Source of the DNA: Nilaparvata lugens
Taxonomy: Eukaryota > Arthropoda > Insecta > Hemiptera > Delphacidae
Length of the DNA stretch: 64,000 nucleotides
Reading direction: 5' to 3'
Assembly: GCF_014356525.2 (NCBI RefSeq)
Contig: NC_052516.1
Span: 24,940,070-25,004,069 of the forward strand
This document shows, one piece after another, positions 46,283-58,007 of this stretch (position 1 is its first letter; every line of letters begins with the position of its first letter). Made by a program: the position numbers and the translations under genes. The notes below the pieces were generated by a model. The model did no database searches, was not told the origin of the DNA, and saw only the letters and a program-made list of their open reading frames with translations.

Positions 46283-47235
46283 GGCTAGCTTCACACGCAT
46301 TCGGTTTCATTCGGTTCGGTTCATTTTCGGTTCGGTTCGGTTCGTTACCGAAAACGAATGAAGCTTTCATACATGTCAGGTTTCAATTTGTACGGTTCTA
46401 ATTAGGTGTTTTCTTCTCAAACACAGCTGTGTTTAGATTTTCACAGTTCATGCTGGTATATTTAAATATAACAGCTGGTGTTAAATTGTAAGATGTTATT
46501 TCTTGAACAACAAAATTTGAAAGTTTATTAGGAATTGTGAATTATTTGAATAGTTTCTTTTTGATTATGTTAATTTTGGATGTTCAGAGATATTATTTTT
46601 TTAAATTGAAAATTTTTTCCTTGTTTTGACACATGGTATATAAACTTCATCTTTTTTCTCCATTGATGGAATCATGTAATTATTCGTGGAAAAATAAAAA
46701 AATAAAAATTCTCTCTGAGTTTCAATTTATATGTTTCATATTTTTTTAGCAAACTATTCATTGAGAAAAAAATGTTCCTGTGAACTAACAGGAATTAATT
46801 AACCATATGATTTTGACTTGGAAAATTTTGAAACAGATAATCACGATATCAGGTTAAAATAAAAACAAAAAAGGCATGCGTGTGTAAAAGACTTTGTTTC
46901 TCCTGTTTCCCTAGCAACGTATTCGAATATGATGAAACATATTCGTGTCGAGGGGGCGTTCGGTGCTATGCGGTTGCTATTCGGTACCGAATTCAAACCG
47001 AATCATCGTTTCACACTTATCGGAATTTGCCGAAAACGAAACGAACCGAACCGAACCGAAAGTGTGTGAAAGTAGCCTCTCGCTAGCAACGAATTGAAAC
47101 CTGATGGAATTTATTAGAGTCAAGTGGGCGTTCGGTTCTATGCGGTTTCTATTCGGTACCGAATCAAACCGAATTACCGTTTCACACTATCGGAATTTGC
47201 CGAAAACGAAAAACCGAATGAGTGTGAAACTAGCC
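46283..47235. mobile_element. TIR element with TAA target duplication (PIF/Harbinger-like), 953 bp
   Basis: The left end GGCTAGCTTCACACGCATTC pairs with the right end GTGTGAAACTAGCC preceded by AACCGAATGA. TAA flanks both sides (46280-46282, 47236-47238). The subterminal zone is full of GGTTCGGTTCG-type repeats on the left and their complement on the right. The right end is duplicated: GAAAGTGTGTGAAAGTAGCC (about 47058-47077) is an earlier terminus, and 46911-47083 resembles 47084-47240. No transposase frame. Confidence 0.75.
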
Positions 47236-47238
47236 TAA

Positions 47239-48120
47239 CAGTATCAAATTTGAAGACCTCCATGGTCGATTGAATTGTAGTCTGCTTGCTTCTCTGCAGA
47301 TGCGCTGATAGCTTGCTTGTTTACCATAGCGAACATACATAACGAACAAAATTATGTTTGATAACCATCCGTTCAATGATTTTTTTCTCTATAGAATATT
47401 CGAGAGTGATGGAGTGAAAGAAATGCTCAATTTTCTAGACGGTAAGTTTGCTTATAGATGTCAATAGTATGTTGGTATTATTCGATATTCAATTCGGTAT
47501 TATTGGATATATTTTCACAATATTCAAATCATATACACAAAGAACGAAATCAGCTGATTCGAGATGAACAGAAATCCGAGATGGGATGAATGTCGCCCTT
47601 TTCGGCAGCATCAGCAAGCACCAACCAATCACAGTTCACAAGATGACAATGACAGATCAATGTTTGCCCATATTGCGAATAAACAGTGCAATGATGGAGC
47701 ATTCCATTAGCTATCTATGCAACTGTGACGTCACCAACCACTCACAGATTCACTTTGAACTGTCATTATTGCTTGAATGGGAAGCAATCGATGTGTTTTA
47801 TGAGCTATGCTGACAAATCTCAAAAACACATAAGACTTCAACTGTCAGTATTGAAGTATCAATGCTATTTATGAGAAATGCAGACAGCTTGGAGTGAATC
47901 TTACTAGAGCATTCGCATAATAGTTGAGAGAGATTATGTTGATTCGGATAGGATTGTCTCACTTGAATTTGTGATTCCATATTGGAATATTAGGGCCTAT
48001 TATTTTTCCTCCACTTACGATAAAATGAAGCTGTAAAGAAATGATTCACTGGAACAGAATGTCAAAGTGATGGAAATAAACCCCAATCGAATGAATTGTG
48101 TGATAATCATATGAAAGGAC
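47239..48120. other. No feature recognised
   Basis: Normal AT-rich sequence. A 75-codon frame (47586-47813) is not low complexity but matches nothing I know. Confidence 0.4.
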
Positions 48121-48128
48121 GTCTAGAG

Positions 48129-49114
48129 CAGTGGTCGCCAAACAGTCGATCGCGAGCTACCGGTAGCTCGTGGGGTGGTTTTTGGTAGCTCACAGAAATG
48201 CTTGCTTGGGTTGTCAACCATGCTTTGAGAAACATGGCTACAAAATTTTGCATTTCTCACAGACATAACTGAGAAGTTGAATGATTTAAATTTGCAGTTT
48301 CAAGGAAGGATAAGGACATCGGTGGAATGATTTGAACTGTAAAATCGTTTTCCAAGGAGTTTGAGATGTGGGGAAAAGAATGTCGTCCAGTTTGAATATA
48401 AACACTTCTCCAGTCTGAAGAAAATCAATGACGAGAAAAATCCTCCACAGCACCTCAGCTTAACCAAGAATACGTTACAATTCAGAATTGAGACAACAGT
48501 TTGATCAACGATTTCAAGATTTTAAAAGCATATCGAAAATGGTACAATTAATTCGTCAACTATCCTTTTGTACAGATCAATGCAGAAGATTTTGCAGCTT
48601 GTGTTGTAAAATATTTTGGTGGAGATCAGGCTTCTGTTGAAATGGAATTTGTGGATTTTTAAAATCATCTTGTCTCTCAGATCACTTTCTACAACTGAAA
48701 TATTTGGCCTCAAGTCCCCAAAGAAAAAATATCCAATTATTATTCAAGTTGCATTGAGGTTGAAAGCTATGCTCAGCTCTACCTACTTATGCAAATCTTT
48801 TTTTCAAGTATGAAATTCATAAAAAATCGATATAGGGACATGTTTCGGACAACTGCATCAGAATGGCGGCTACAACGTCAAGAAAATACTTGATCGCCAA
48901 AAAGAGTTCCACTGCTCTCATTGAAATTTCCATTGAAAGTGACATTTCAACTTTTGTTATACTTTTTGCTATGAGATAAGTAGATTCCAACACTAGAAAT
49001 GTATCTTCACAGGCAATAAAAGATACTTTCTTAATTCCAATATTCCTTGGTAGCTCACTAGAAGATTTATAAATGTTATTCTAGCTCACAGGCTCATGAG
49101 TTTGGCGACCACTG
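48129..49114 (+). mobile_element. hAT DNA transposon, internally deleted, 986 bp
   Basis: Terminal inverted repeats CAGTGGTCGCCAAAC / GTTTGGCGACCACTG, flanked by a perfect 8 bp duplication GTCTAGAG (48121-48128, 49115-49122). An 8 bp duplication and CAGTGG-type tips define the hAT superfamily. The subterminal GATCGCGAGCTACCGGTAGC and matching GGTAGCTCAC motifs near both ends are probable transposase-binding repeats. The clean target duplication implies no rearrangement since insertion. Confidence 0.92.
48500..48930 (+). pseudogene. hAT transposase C-terminal remnant
   Basis: The frame at 48616-48813 ends in KKYPIIIQVALRLKAML followed by SSTYLCKSFFQ, the recognisable C-terminal dimerisation motif of hAT transposases (an aromatic/KYP segment followed by GSTYLCE-SFF). 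After the stop at 48811-48813 a shifted frame continues with MKFIKNRYRDM, the usual next piece, giving one frameshift. Glu of the STYLCE motif is replaced by Lys. The zinc-finger and catalytic DDE regions are missing, consistent with a ~1 kb deleted derivative. Inactive. Confidence 0.7.
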
Positions 49115-49122
49115 GTCTAGAG

Positions 49123-50452
49123 TATTTAGTCGATCTATCATTTAAAATCATCTTTCTGTATAATGTTGAAGGTAATATTAATATTGAATGAAAACGACTT
49201 GATATTGTCAATAATTTAAGTCAATTAAAACTACTTGTCTTTTCGATTTTTATACTATTATCAATCGCATGTGGACTGGAAGCTTTAACATTGAGCAGTA
49301 GAATGGGGGAAGCTCTACGATTGGCCATTAGCGGTTGACCAATGAAGATTGAGCGAGCTCAATTGTCATAGGTTGAGACTTGACACGCCCAAGTATTCTA
49401 AATGAGGTCATGAGAACCGTTGAACAGCAACAAATGAAGAGGAATGTATATTAATGTATGAATACTGTGAGGAAGAATGGAAGAATATTCAATTTGGAAA
49501 TAGTTAGGCTATGGAAAACTACAACAAAAAACGATATTATTTGGAACAGATACAACAGGTTTTGGAACTAATTGTTGTTTAAATGAATATGATGGAGAAA
49601 AATAGAAAATTCAAACTCCCTATTGAACTAAACAGTTGGAGAATACATCTAATAATGGAATAAAGCTCTCGAAACGTGAATTTGAAAAGTTTCATTATAA
49701 AAATAGGTTCAACCGCAAATTCAATCAATGATATCGATGCCCTGAGGATTTGGCAAAGTCTCAAACTTTCAATGTTTGGAGGTTCAAGAACATCTCATAT
49801 TATATCAAACTCCAATTACTAGTGACTGCATATTTATAATACTTATCATATTATTGTATTGGATTCGCACTCTTATTTAAATGAAGTAGATGAATGAATA
49901 ATCGCTAGTAATAGTGTAGTACGATATTGTAAATCACTGTTATCGAGTCGTTTCTGAGTCTGGTATTTTTTTCGGAATGACAATAATAAGAAACAAAAAT
50001 AAAACCAAAGATAATACAATTGTTGGAAAATTAAATTGTTGTATACGCTTATAGGTTGTCAATTGAACTTGATCCACATACTTGTTTTTAATCACGCCAA
50101 ATATTTATTTCGATGCATTTATGTAATTCAGTCGAATAAAATAGACATTGAACTCTCTGATATCACTTTTTCTAGCTATGAGCTGATCTGGTAATATGAA
50201 AACTTTATTGAATTCAGTTTTGAACTTGGTCGGATACAAATTACTAACATCTTGTAGGCTCAAAGCTTAATGGAGGGGCGAATTTAGAGGGTATTAGAGA
50301 GAGTTGAAAATAATGCGTGTATTAAATGTATCACTTTCCTTCTCCATTATATTCTAGCTTCACCGCCTCTCTATGTTTTAATACATTTGAATACTTTTCA
50401 ACACTTTCAGCTACCTCCACTTTAACCCTTCACGTTTGCCGCCTTTGTTAAT
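49123..50452. other. No feature recognised
   Basis: AT-rich sequence without supported genes. Frames are short and stop-bound. Confidence 0.45.
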
Positions 50453-51842
50453 ATCATTGCATTATCAATTATTCCATCTCCGTCACCCCTGAGGTGCCAC
50501 CAAACGATCACCACAAACTGTATTCAATGAAACACTATTGCGGGTACTCTATACACCTACGTGTCTATGCTGGCTGCTTGTTCATGCTCTGATAGACAGG
50601 TAGACAATATAGAGTTGCCTCCAATATGCGCACCACTTGTTGACGCAGTCCACTTATCAAAGACATCGACAGCCAACAATGGCGGAGAGATGTTAATTAG
50701 TGGCTCGCAAAGGGGAGTCCTAGGGTTTCAGGGGGTCCCTCACCCCCCCGAGAAGTGTTGACAAGTTCCTGGAAGATTGTCAGTCGATTGTTGATTGTCT
50801 GTCGGGCAGACATTGAGTGGTAGCTATCTTCCCTCAGTTCGAGAGACGATTAATTTCTAGCTCGGAGCGTCTTGTGTAAGCGGTATTCAACCCACGGTGT
50901 TTGCAGCATGATAAGTGATTCAACTGTCTGTCTGTCTTGTTTGGAAATTGATAGAATTGTAATTGAGGTCAGGTTTTGGAGAGAGTTTCAGCGGGACAAG
51001 GAGAGGAGTAATAATTATTATGAGTTTACAAGTGGTGTTCTATTTATTGGATAGAGGGTGTTGTTATAATTGTGAATTGTATATATTTTTACACAAATTG
51101 ATAAAATCAATATGAAAATCTTGAAGTACCCTTTAGTTTTTAAAAAATTTAAATAGTTCACCAACTATTTTCGACCCTCACTTTTCATTTTCAAGTTGAA
51201 ATTTTAAATAAAATTTCCAATTTTAAAGTAGCCCATGTGAGTGAAGTGTTTCTATATTTTCACACGTTGCTATTAGAGGGTAACTTCAAATTCAATCAAA
51301 AACTGGTGCAAAAGTATAAATCCATTTTTTTTATTTCTGTATAAATACAATAGCTGGAAAATCTCTGCATGTATATCTCAGTCGTCATAAATACAAACTT
51401 TGAAGTCATAAAGTGAGTATGAATACAATAGCTGGAAAATCTCTGCATGTATATCTCAGTCGTCATAAATACAAACTTTGAAGTCATAAAGTGAGTATGA
51501 ATACAATAGGGAAAATCTCTGCATGTATATCTCAGTCGTCATACATACAAACTTTGAAGTCATAAAGTGAGTATGAATACAATAGCTGGAAAATCTCTGC
51601 ATGTATATCTCAGTCGTCATAAATACAAATTTTGAAGTCATAAAGTGAGGATCATTCAACAAAAGGCTAAAGAATGATTAAAACTATATGGGATGCCTAG
51701 AAAGCTCACTCCGAGTATTCTATCCCTCATATAAGAATAACATAGTGGCATAATCATGAAAAATCTTGGGAAAAAATCCAAACAAGTAGAATGGAATATC
51801 AATAATTATAAACTTCGATAATACTAATTCTCTATTCTTTGA
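50453..51842 (+). repeat. Local duplication, copy 1
   Basis: Matches 53481-54461. The first ~605 bp (to about 51057) differ from copy 2 at only a handful of sites. A ~165 bp insertion follows at about 51062-51227 (family E-like: AAGTACCCTTTAG..., GTAGCCCATGTGAGTGAAG), then a 78 bp tandem array, then sequence clearly more diverged. A 66-codon frame (50561-50761, SMLAACSCSDRQVDN...) is identical in both copies, but its 100% identity only reflects that of the surrounding DNA. No family recognised. Confidence 0.85.
51344..51652 (+). repeat. Four tandem 77-78 bp units
   Basis: AATACAATAGCTGGAAAATC starts units at 51344, 51422, 51500 (two bases shorter) and 51577. Copy 2 of the duplication has a single partial unit at about 54205, so the expansion happened after the duplication or contracted there. 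Confidence 0.92.
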
Positions 51843-51914
51843 AATATAAGACGTTGATACAATACCACTTTTACACTACACCACGTTGACAATATCAACG
51901 TCTTGTTCTTTCAA

Positions 51915-52562
51915 CTAGCAGGTAACCCGTGCTTCGCAAGGGTCTTTCTTAAAACTTGACGTAATGAAATCTAGAAGAATTCAAATAGGCCTATGTACAG
52001 TGAGTCAGTCATTCTATCAGGGCTCGAATAATTTTGGAATTTTAATTAACTGAGAATTGAAGAATATAACTTCTTTATGTAAATAACAACACCTTCATTG
52101 AAAGACATATTAACTGCATGCGTTTTCATATTGCCGATACAGCATTGATGAAACTGTAGAGTTATTTAGCATTTGTCTCAAAAATTGTTCTAGCTGGAAA
52201 ATTAATAATCCATGCCACGTGTAGGCCTGAACATTGCATCAGAAGAACGAAGTTTGAAAACTATGTTTTTCAGGTAGAAAGCAATATAGAAGCAGATGTT
52301 CCTTTCTTAATTTCGACCATATGATTTGGTGATTTTTTAATGAAATCGAATGTAACATTAATGAAATTCAAACATTAATTCTGGAAAATCTAGAAGAAAA
52401 ATTGAAATTTGGGCTTCCAGGTGCACGAGATTGATATTTTTAGAATCTATGTGCAAAATTTGGAGATCCAAATCATTCCCGTTTTTCCGGTATGCAATCC
52501 ACAAGTTGACATGTTTTGATGCGAACAAACGAACAAATACAAACCTACTCTCTCTTATTATA
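51915..52562. repeat. Dispersed-repeat-like segment between the duplicates
   Basis: Begins CTAGCAGGTAACCCGTGC, a phrase with TTCGCAAGGG that resembles starts of widespread insect repeats, and ends near AACAAATACAAACC with a TATTATATA tail. Single copy here, so class and limits are uncertain. Confidence 0.4.
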
Positions 52563-52672
52563 TACTAGCCGTCAGGTCGCTTCGGTTGTGAGAGGGTTTG
52601 AACCCGGGATCTCTATGCTGCTACGCAAGCACTCTATCCACTAGACCACGGATCACTCCCGTGATATATATA
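52563..52672 (-). mobile_element. tRNA-derived SINE head
   Basis: Read on the minus strand: GATCCGTGGTCTAGTGG (A-box TGGTCTAGTGG, complement of 52638-52648), then GGGTTCAAACCC (B-box, complement of 52594-52605) about 33 bp on. These are internal RNA polymerase III promoter boxes in tRNA order. The acceptor stem does not close and non-tRNA sequence follows (CGACCTGACGGCTAG), so this is a SINE or tRNA fossil and not a working tRNA gene. Confidence 0.75.
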
Positions 52673-53480
52673 ATATAGGTATATTATTTGAATGTAATAT
52701 CACATCCCATACTCTCTTGTCAACGAGGAGTTTGCCGTATCACCGTATCTTTGTCATGATGGGTTGGTCTCGTTGATCTGGTAGGCTTGCACTCCTCATC
52801 TCTCTCTGTCTGGTACATGAAATATGGTATTTACTCTTTCATCTTACTATTTTTCTTCAACTTCTGATGATTTGATTCACTTTGTTAATGTACCGCCTAA
52901 CTATTGCTTCTATTAGTATTTATATTATTATTATTCTTTTTTTCTATTTTTCCCTACGATCTATTCAAAAATTGAGATTCAAATGCCTTCAAATTCGTCA
53001 TATTTTATCACTACACTGTTGTAGCACAGAATAGGTACAGAATGGAAACTGTCAATAAAACGCCTATCCAACCAAAGCTTTTTACATGGCGCAATACTAG
53101 ACACGTCACGTGACTTTAGGAAGTTTCAATCCTGGTCTTCTGATTGGCTCGTGGCAGTGAACGAGATCAATTGATCCAGATCATTAAAGTGATCCGAACC
53201 TACCATCAATACTATTACAATGTGCTTCAAGATGGCGGCTTTTGCGCCAGGGTACTAGCCAAGTTTCCATACTGTATGTATACTGTGGTTGTAGTACAAA
53301 CACTGAATTTCTAAGTTTGTACTGAGTTTTCCGTTATAGAACAAATATTTTATCATCACTCTGTTGTGGTATAAATACTGAGTTTCTAAGTTTCAACTGA
53401 ATTTTTCGTCATATAATACAACACCAATTACTCATTAATTTAACTCTACCTTCCCCGCTCCATCATCCACCCATGTTACC
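52673..53480. other. No feature recognised
   Basis: AT-rich sequence, one E-box-like CACGTGAC near 53107, no gene supported. Confidence 0.45.
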
Positions 53481-54461
53481 ATCATAGCATTATCAATAAT
53501 TCCATCTCCGTCACCCCCTGAGGTGCCACCAAACGATCACCACAAACTGTATTCAATGAAACACTATTGCGGGTACTCTATACACCTACGTGTCTATGCT
53601 GGCTGCTTGTTCATGCTCTGATAGACAGGTAGACAATATAGAGTTGCCTCCAATATGCGCACCACTTGTTGACGCAGTCCACTTATCAAAGACATCGACA
53701 GCCAACAATGGCGGAGAGATGTTAATTAGTGGCTCGCAAAGGGGAGTCCTAGGGTTTCAGGGGGTCCCTCACCCCCCCGAGAAGTGTTGACAAGTTCCTG
53801 GAAGATTGTCAGTCGATTGTTGATTGTCTGTCGGGCAGACATTGAGTGGTAGCTATCTTCCCCCAGTTCGAGAGACGATTAATTTCTAGCTCGGAGCGTC
53901 TTGTGTAAGCAGTATTCAACCCACGGTGTTTGCAGCATGATAAGTGATTCAACTGTCTGTCTGTCTTGTTTGGAAATTGATAGAATTGTAATAAAGGTCA
54001 GGTTTTGGAGAGAGTTTCAGCGGGACAAGGAGAGGAGTAATAATTATTATCAGTTTACAAGTGGTGTTCTATTTATTGGATAGTGTATTGTGGTGTTATT
54101 ATTGTGTATTGTATATTTTCACACGTTTCTTTTAGAGAGTAACTTCAAATTCAATCAAAAACTGGTGCAAAGGTATGAATTCAATTTTTTTATTTCTGTA
54201 TAGATACAATAGCTGGAAAATTTCTGCATGTATAAGTCATAAATACAAATAGTATTAAAGTTATTAAGTGAGGATCAATCAACAAATAGAATGAAGAATT
54301 ATTGAGAATTATACGAAGTGCTATAAGAGCTCACTTTGTGTTTTTATCACTCACATGTGTATAATGGCATAATCATCACAAATCTTAGGAGAAAATCTAA
54401 ACAAGTAGAATGGAATATCAATTATTATAAACTTTAATAATACCAATTATCTATTCTTTAT
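53481..54461 (+). repeat. Local duplication, copy 2
   Basis: Copy of 50453-51842 without the ~165 bp insertion and without the 78 bp array expansion. It lies 3029 bp downstream in the same orientation. Confidence 0.85.
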
Positions 54462-54575
54462 TGATTTATGCAATAAGTTCATCATCAAAATGATAGGGAG
54501 AGAAAAAATAAGGTAACCTCGTGCTCTTCCTATCCAAAATTTAGATAAGGTTACACATGGTCTCAAATAGGTTCA
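54455..54575 (-). repeat. Dispersed repeat family J, copy 2
   Basis: Reverse of 23262-23390: CAATAAGTTCATCATCAAAATGA..., ...AAATTTAGATAAGGTTACAC. Confidence 0.5.
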
Positions 54576-54604
54576 TTATAATCGTACTAATGAGAAGAAT
54601 TCCT

Positions 54605-54690
54605 TTGAATTTTACTTTTTGTGTAGTTGAGAAGTTGATATTGTGGTAATTATTCATATTGAATTTAGTTTTATCATAAAATTGTAAGCA
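54605..54690 (+). repeat. Family F left block
   Basis: TTTTGTGTAGTTGAGAAGTTGATATTGTGG..., also at 60258-60300 and, reversed, at about 16818-16862. In the 60 kb copy it lies next to the right block, whereas here ~300 bp separate them. Confidence 0.6.
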
Positions 54691-54885
54691 TACATTAGTC
54701 AATAGTTATTCCATTTACATATATTTGTTCTATTAACATATTTATTTATTAACGTATTCATTCATTAACACTTATTTTCTTGGTTCTTATTCTGTACTAA
54801 AAGTAGATTTTGGTATCATGGCGATTCTGTTGCTTAAGCCGCCATTTTGTCACACCGTTGAGTGGGAGGAGACTGTCTAGCTGGG

Positions 54886-54950
54886 CCAATGGCAGGCGTT
54901 CATGCCCTTGACCAATGGCAGTACTCGCCTACTAGTATAAATTCTGCTGC
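54886..54950 (+). promoter_or_regulatory. Promoter-like cluster: two CCAAT boxes and a TATA box
   Basis: GGGCCAATGGCAG (about 54888), GACCAATGGCAG (about 54910) and AGTATAAATTC (about 54936-54946) occur in polymerase II order. About 30 bp later begins the family F right block. This resembles the U3/R arrangement of a small terminal repeat. Confidence 0.4.
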
Positions 54951-54971
54951 TCTTGTATTTAGTTTTAGTTT

Positions 54972-55074
54972 CTTAGAGATTGACAATGGTGTAATAACAA
55001 CTGAAATCGGTCTTTCTTAGTATCAATAAATCTGTGGTTTTTGACAATTTCTCAGTCTTTTTCATTCAATAATT
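54972..55074 (+). repeat. Family F right block with AATAAA
   Basis: AGAGATTGACAATGGTGTAA, CTGAAATCGGTCTTTC, AATAAATCTG, then GACAATTTCTCAGTC and CATTCAAT. Same order at 60331-60421. Confidence 0.7.
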
Positions 55075-55404
55075 CCTTTGAAGGTCACTCCGATGTTATA
55101 CCTCATATTAGTAACGTAATAACATAATCATGATAACAATCATAACATTATAATGGATATTTATCTTGGGGAAAATCATGACAAGTGGAATACAATATTC
55201 ATTGAGGGCTTCGATAATACAGAGTGAAATCGAACTTATAAGAGGATATATTTATTCGGGAGTACTAAGGGTTGAATGTAATTTAAGTACTTTTACAAAG
55301 CGAATCTACCGACCATTATCATAATAAAATGATTTTGATTATAATTTTGACCAGTACATTAGTACCTACTAAGTCCTAGTAGTGTCATAATAAGTTTGAA
55401 TATC

Positions 55405-56040
55405 AAAAAATCTGGTGTGGAACACTCACACAACTTTCCTTGCCGTTATGAAAATTGATCACCTGACGCTAATGTTCACGCGCAGCTCAAGTCTTCTTAT
55501 AAACAAAGATCTAAGCCAGCTGGTGACAGGACAATAACGCTGGAGACATACGAGGTCTGCTTTCTCTTCATAGTGAATGATTTTATAAAATCAACAGTTT
55601 GCAATTGGATAATCACATTTTCTCGAATTTTGAGCTTATTTTCAATTTTAGGTGAAAATATCACTGGACATTAATTGAAGAGATTTTCATGCTCAATCTT
55701 TTCCACACAAAATTTTTCGTTTAAATTATATCTGAGACATGATAATTGAAAATCTTAAATCGAACTTTGCATAGACGGAGCTCCTGGAATTTTTACAAAT
55801 ATGGGACTCGTGGCAGTTGATAGAGCTTATCAAAGACTATCTCAGGTATAACTTTAATCGAAATCGTTGGAGCCTTTCTCGAGAAAATCTCGAAAAACCC
55901 TGTTTTTGACAACATTTTCGCCATTTTAGCCGCCATCTTGAATCGCATTTGATCGAAATTGTTCGTGTCGGATCCTTATATTGTAAGGACCTTACGTTCC
56001 AAATTTCAAGTCATTCTGTTAATTGGAGATGAGATATCGT

Positions 56041-56082
<42 letters not shown>

Positions 56083-56231
56083 ACACACACACACAGACCA
56101 ATACCCAGAGACCACTTTTTTGGACTCAGGGGACCTTCAAACGTATAGACATTTAGAAATTGTGGTACCTTAATTTTTTTCGGAAAGCAATACTTTCCTC
56201 ACCTATGGTAATAGGGCAAGGAGAGTAAAAA
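55405..56231 (+). repeat. Family A dispersed repeat, copy 6
   Basis: Full length with (AC)n at 56042-56096 and a terminal hairpin. It is bounded on both sides by A-runs (TATCAAAAAATCTGG and GAGAGTAAAAAATG). Confidence 0.85.
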
Positions 56232-56261
56232 ATGAATAGTCTGGATAGTCCAGATAGTCTA

Positions 56262-56413
56262 CATCAATTTTTGGACGTTCACTTTTTTGCCGTCTTTATA
56301 GAGTTTATAAGATCGAACATAACTTGATAAACATATCAAGTGATATGTGTTTGTCAAGTTTCATCGAATCTAGTAGAATTTATGAGGTGAAAATCGTACG
56401 TCCAAATATCGAT
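56262..56413. mobile_element. Family C fold-back MITE, copy 3
   Basis: CATCAATTTTTGGACGTTC left, GTACGTCCAAATATCGAT right. The inner arms pair around CAAGTGATATG. More symmetrical than the other copies. Confidence 0.7.
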
Positions 56414-57336
56414 CTGTATTATTATCTGACTGTAGTGTGTTACAGAATAAATAAATACAAATTTCACGAAAATTTTTGAAAGAGAAACGAACAAGCATAC
56501 TGAATTATTTCCAAAATGGACGGTTATTTTCCAATTCGATGTCAATAGCAAGCTTGTTGCTCTATTTGAATCTGTTGCTATAAAACCGTGAGGATTCTAT
56601 AGAATCGTAACTGAAAAAGTGGAAAAGTTGAATTCATCTGTGAAGGTTTTATCATTGAGCAGAGCCTATACAGATATAGAAGTGTTCAGTGTTACGGAGA
56701 TATGCACAGTAATATGGGATGTATATAGTTATAGCGAGGAAGGCCGGGCAAAGCTTGAATCTAATTGGTCAAAGGCTTAGAAACTGATTGCGAATTTTAA
56801 TTAAAAAGCGAAGGCGTGCGAGACTTCCGCTGGAAGAATGGAGTTGAACTGCGCATGCGTGAAATGTATCTCTCGATGTACAAGTGAGAAGAAAGATTGG
56901 TTATTTCACGGAGAAAGAGAGAAAGTTGGGAACAAATTTGGGAACAGAATAACTGGAACACAGTTTGTGTTTGTGAAACGGTGTTGAATGGAGATTAATT
57001 AGGAGGGATGGGATGATCTCAAGATTTTATAGTAGGTGCTTATTGATGCCCCCGGAAGCACTGATCCAGGAGTTTATGATTATCTTAGAATGTTGATATT
57101 TTTGGACCAGGAATGAATTTTGAGATTGATGGAGTGGTAGCCTACTCTCTTTAGGCTTTACTCCTTTCAGTATTCAAAATAAACTGCTATAGTGAGTTCA
57201 ACATTATAATGGAAGTGTTTGATTAGCAATTTGTATTGCTATTCTTGTCTATCAATCAAAAAAGTGAATAGCGCTATCTCTTTCTCGCTTTGCTCTGTTG
57301 CCAGATTGTTTTTTAACAATTTAGAAATATCTCTGC
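56414..57336. other. No feature recognised
   Basis: Normal sequence including a CpG-containing stretch at 56730-56870. No gene supported. Confidence 0.45.
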
Positions 57337-57465
57337 TGCTGTATTTTTTTTCTCGTGTGAATAAGAAATATATAATTTATTATATAATTATAACAATTAT
57401 AATAATAATTAATTATATAATTATATATATGATTAACTTTTATATTCACACAAGAAAAAAAATAT
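57337..57465. repeat. AT-rich fold-back, ~20 bp outer arms
   Basis: TTTTTTTCTCGTGTGAATA at the left pairs with TATTCACACAAGAAAAAAAA at the right. The interior is nearly all A/T and also pairs (TATATAATT...AATTATATA). Confidence 0.75.
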
Positions 57466-57831
57466 GACAGCAGAGATAATATATGCAGAATGAATATTCT
57501 AGGGAAAGAATTCTGTAAACTGCATTATGTTGACAATAACAGTTGAAGATTCACAGTGAATAATAAAACAAAATAATAAGTTTAGAGATAAATTTTATCT
57601 TGATCATGAAAATTCAACATAAGATCATTTAACAATATAATTTCTTGCTTGATAAAATATATATAATTATTTCGAACGAGAATGAACAGTTGATATCACA
57701 TCAATGAAACGGTATCACTTATCCTCCATAGAAGGCATTGAAAAGACAGAGGATCGGCAACGTTGTTCTCCTATCGTTTATCACTGCCATTATAACGTGG
57801 ACTTCACTAAAGTATATTTTTAGCAATTTTT

Positions 57832-57959
57832 ACTTTCCTTGCCCTATTACCATAGGTAAGGAAAGTATTGCTTTCCGAAAAAAATTAAGGTACCCCAATT
57901 TCTAAATTTCTATACGTTTCAAGGTCCCCTGAGTCCAAAAAACTGGTTTTTGGGTCTGT

Positions 57960-58007
<48 letters not shown>

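Noticed and set aside
51344..51652. CRISPR-like array of 78 bp units
   Set aside because: Units are contiguous repeats without unique spacers, in a eukaryotic context. The same applies to the 67 bp units at 63.39 kb.
52563..52672. Functional tRNA gene
   Set aside because: A and B boxes are present, but the acceptor stem does not pair and unrelated sequence follows. SINE is the better call.
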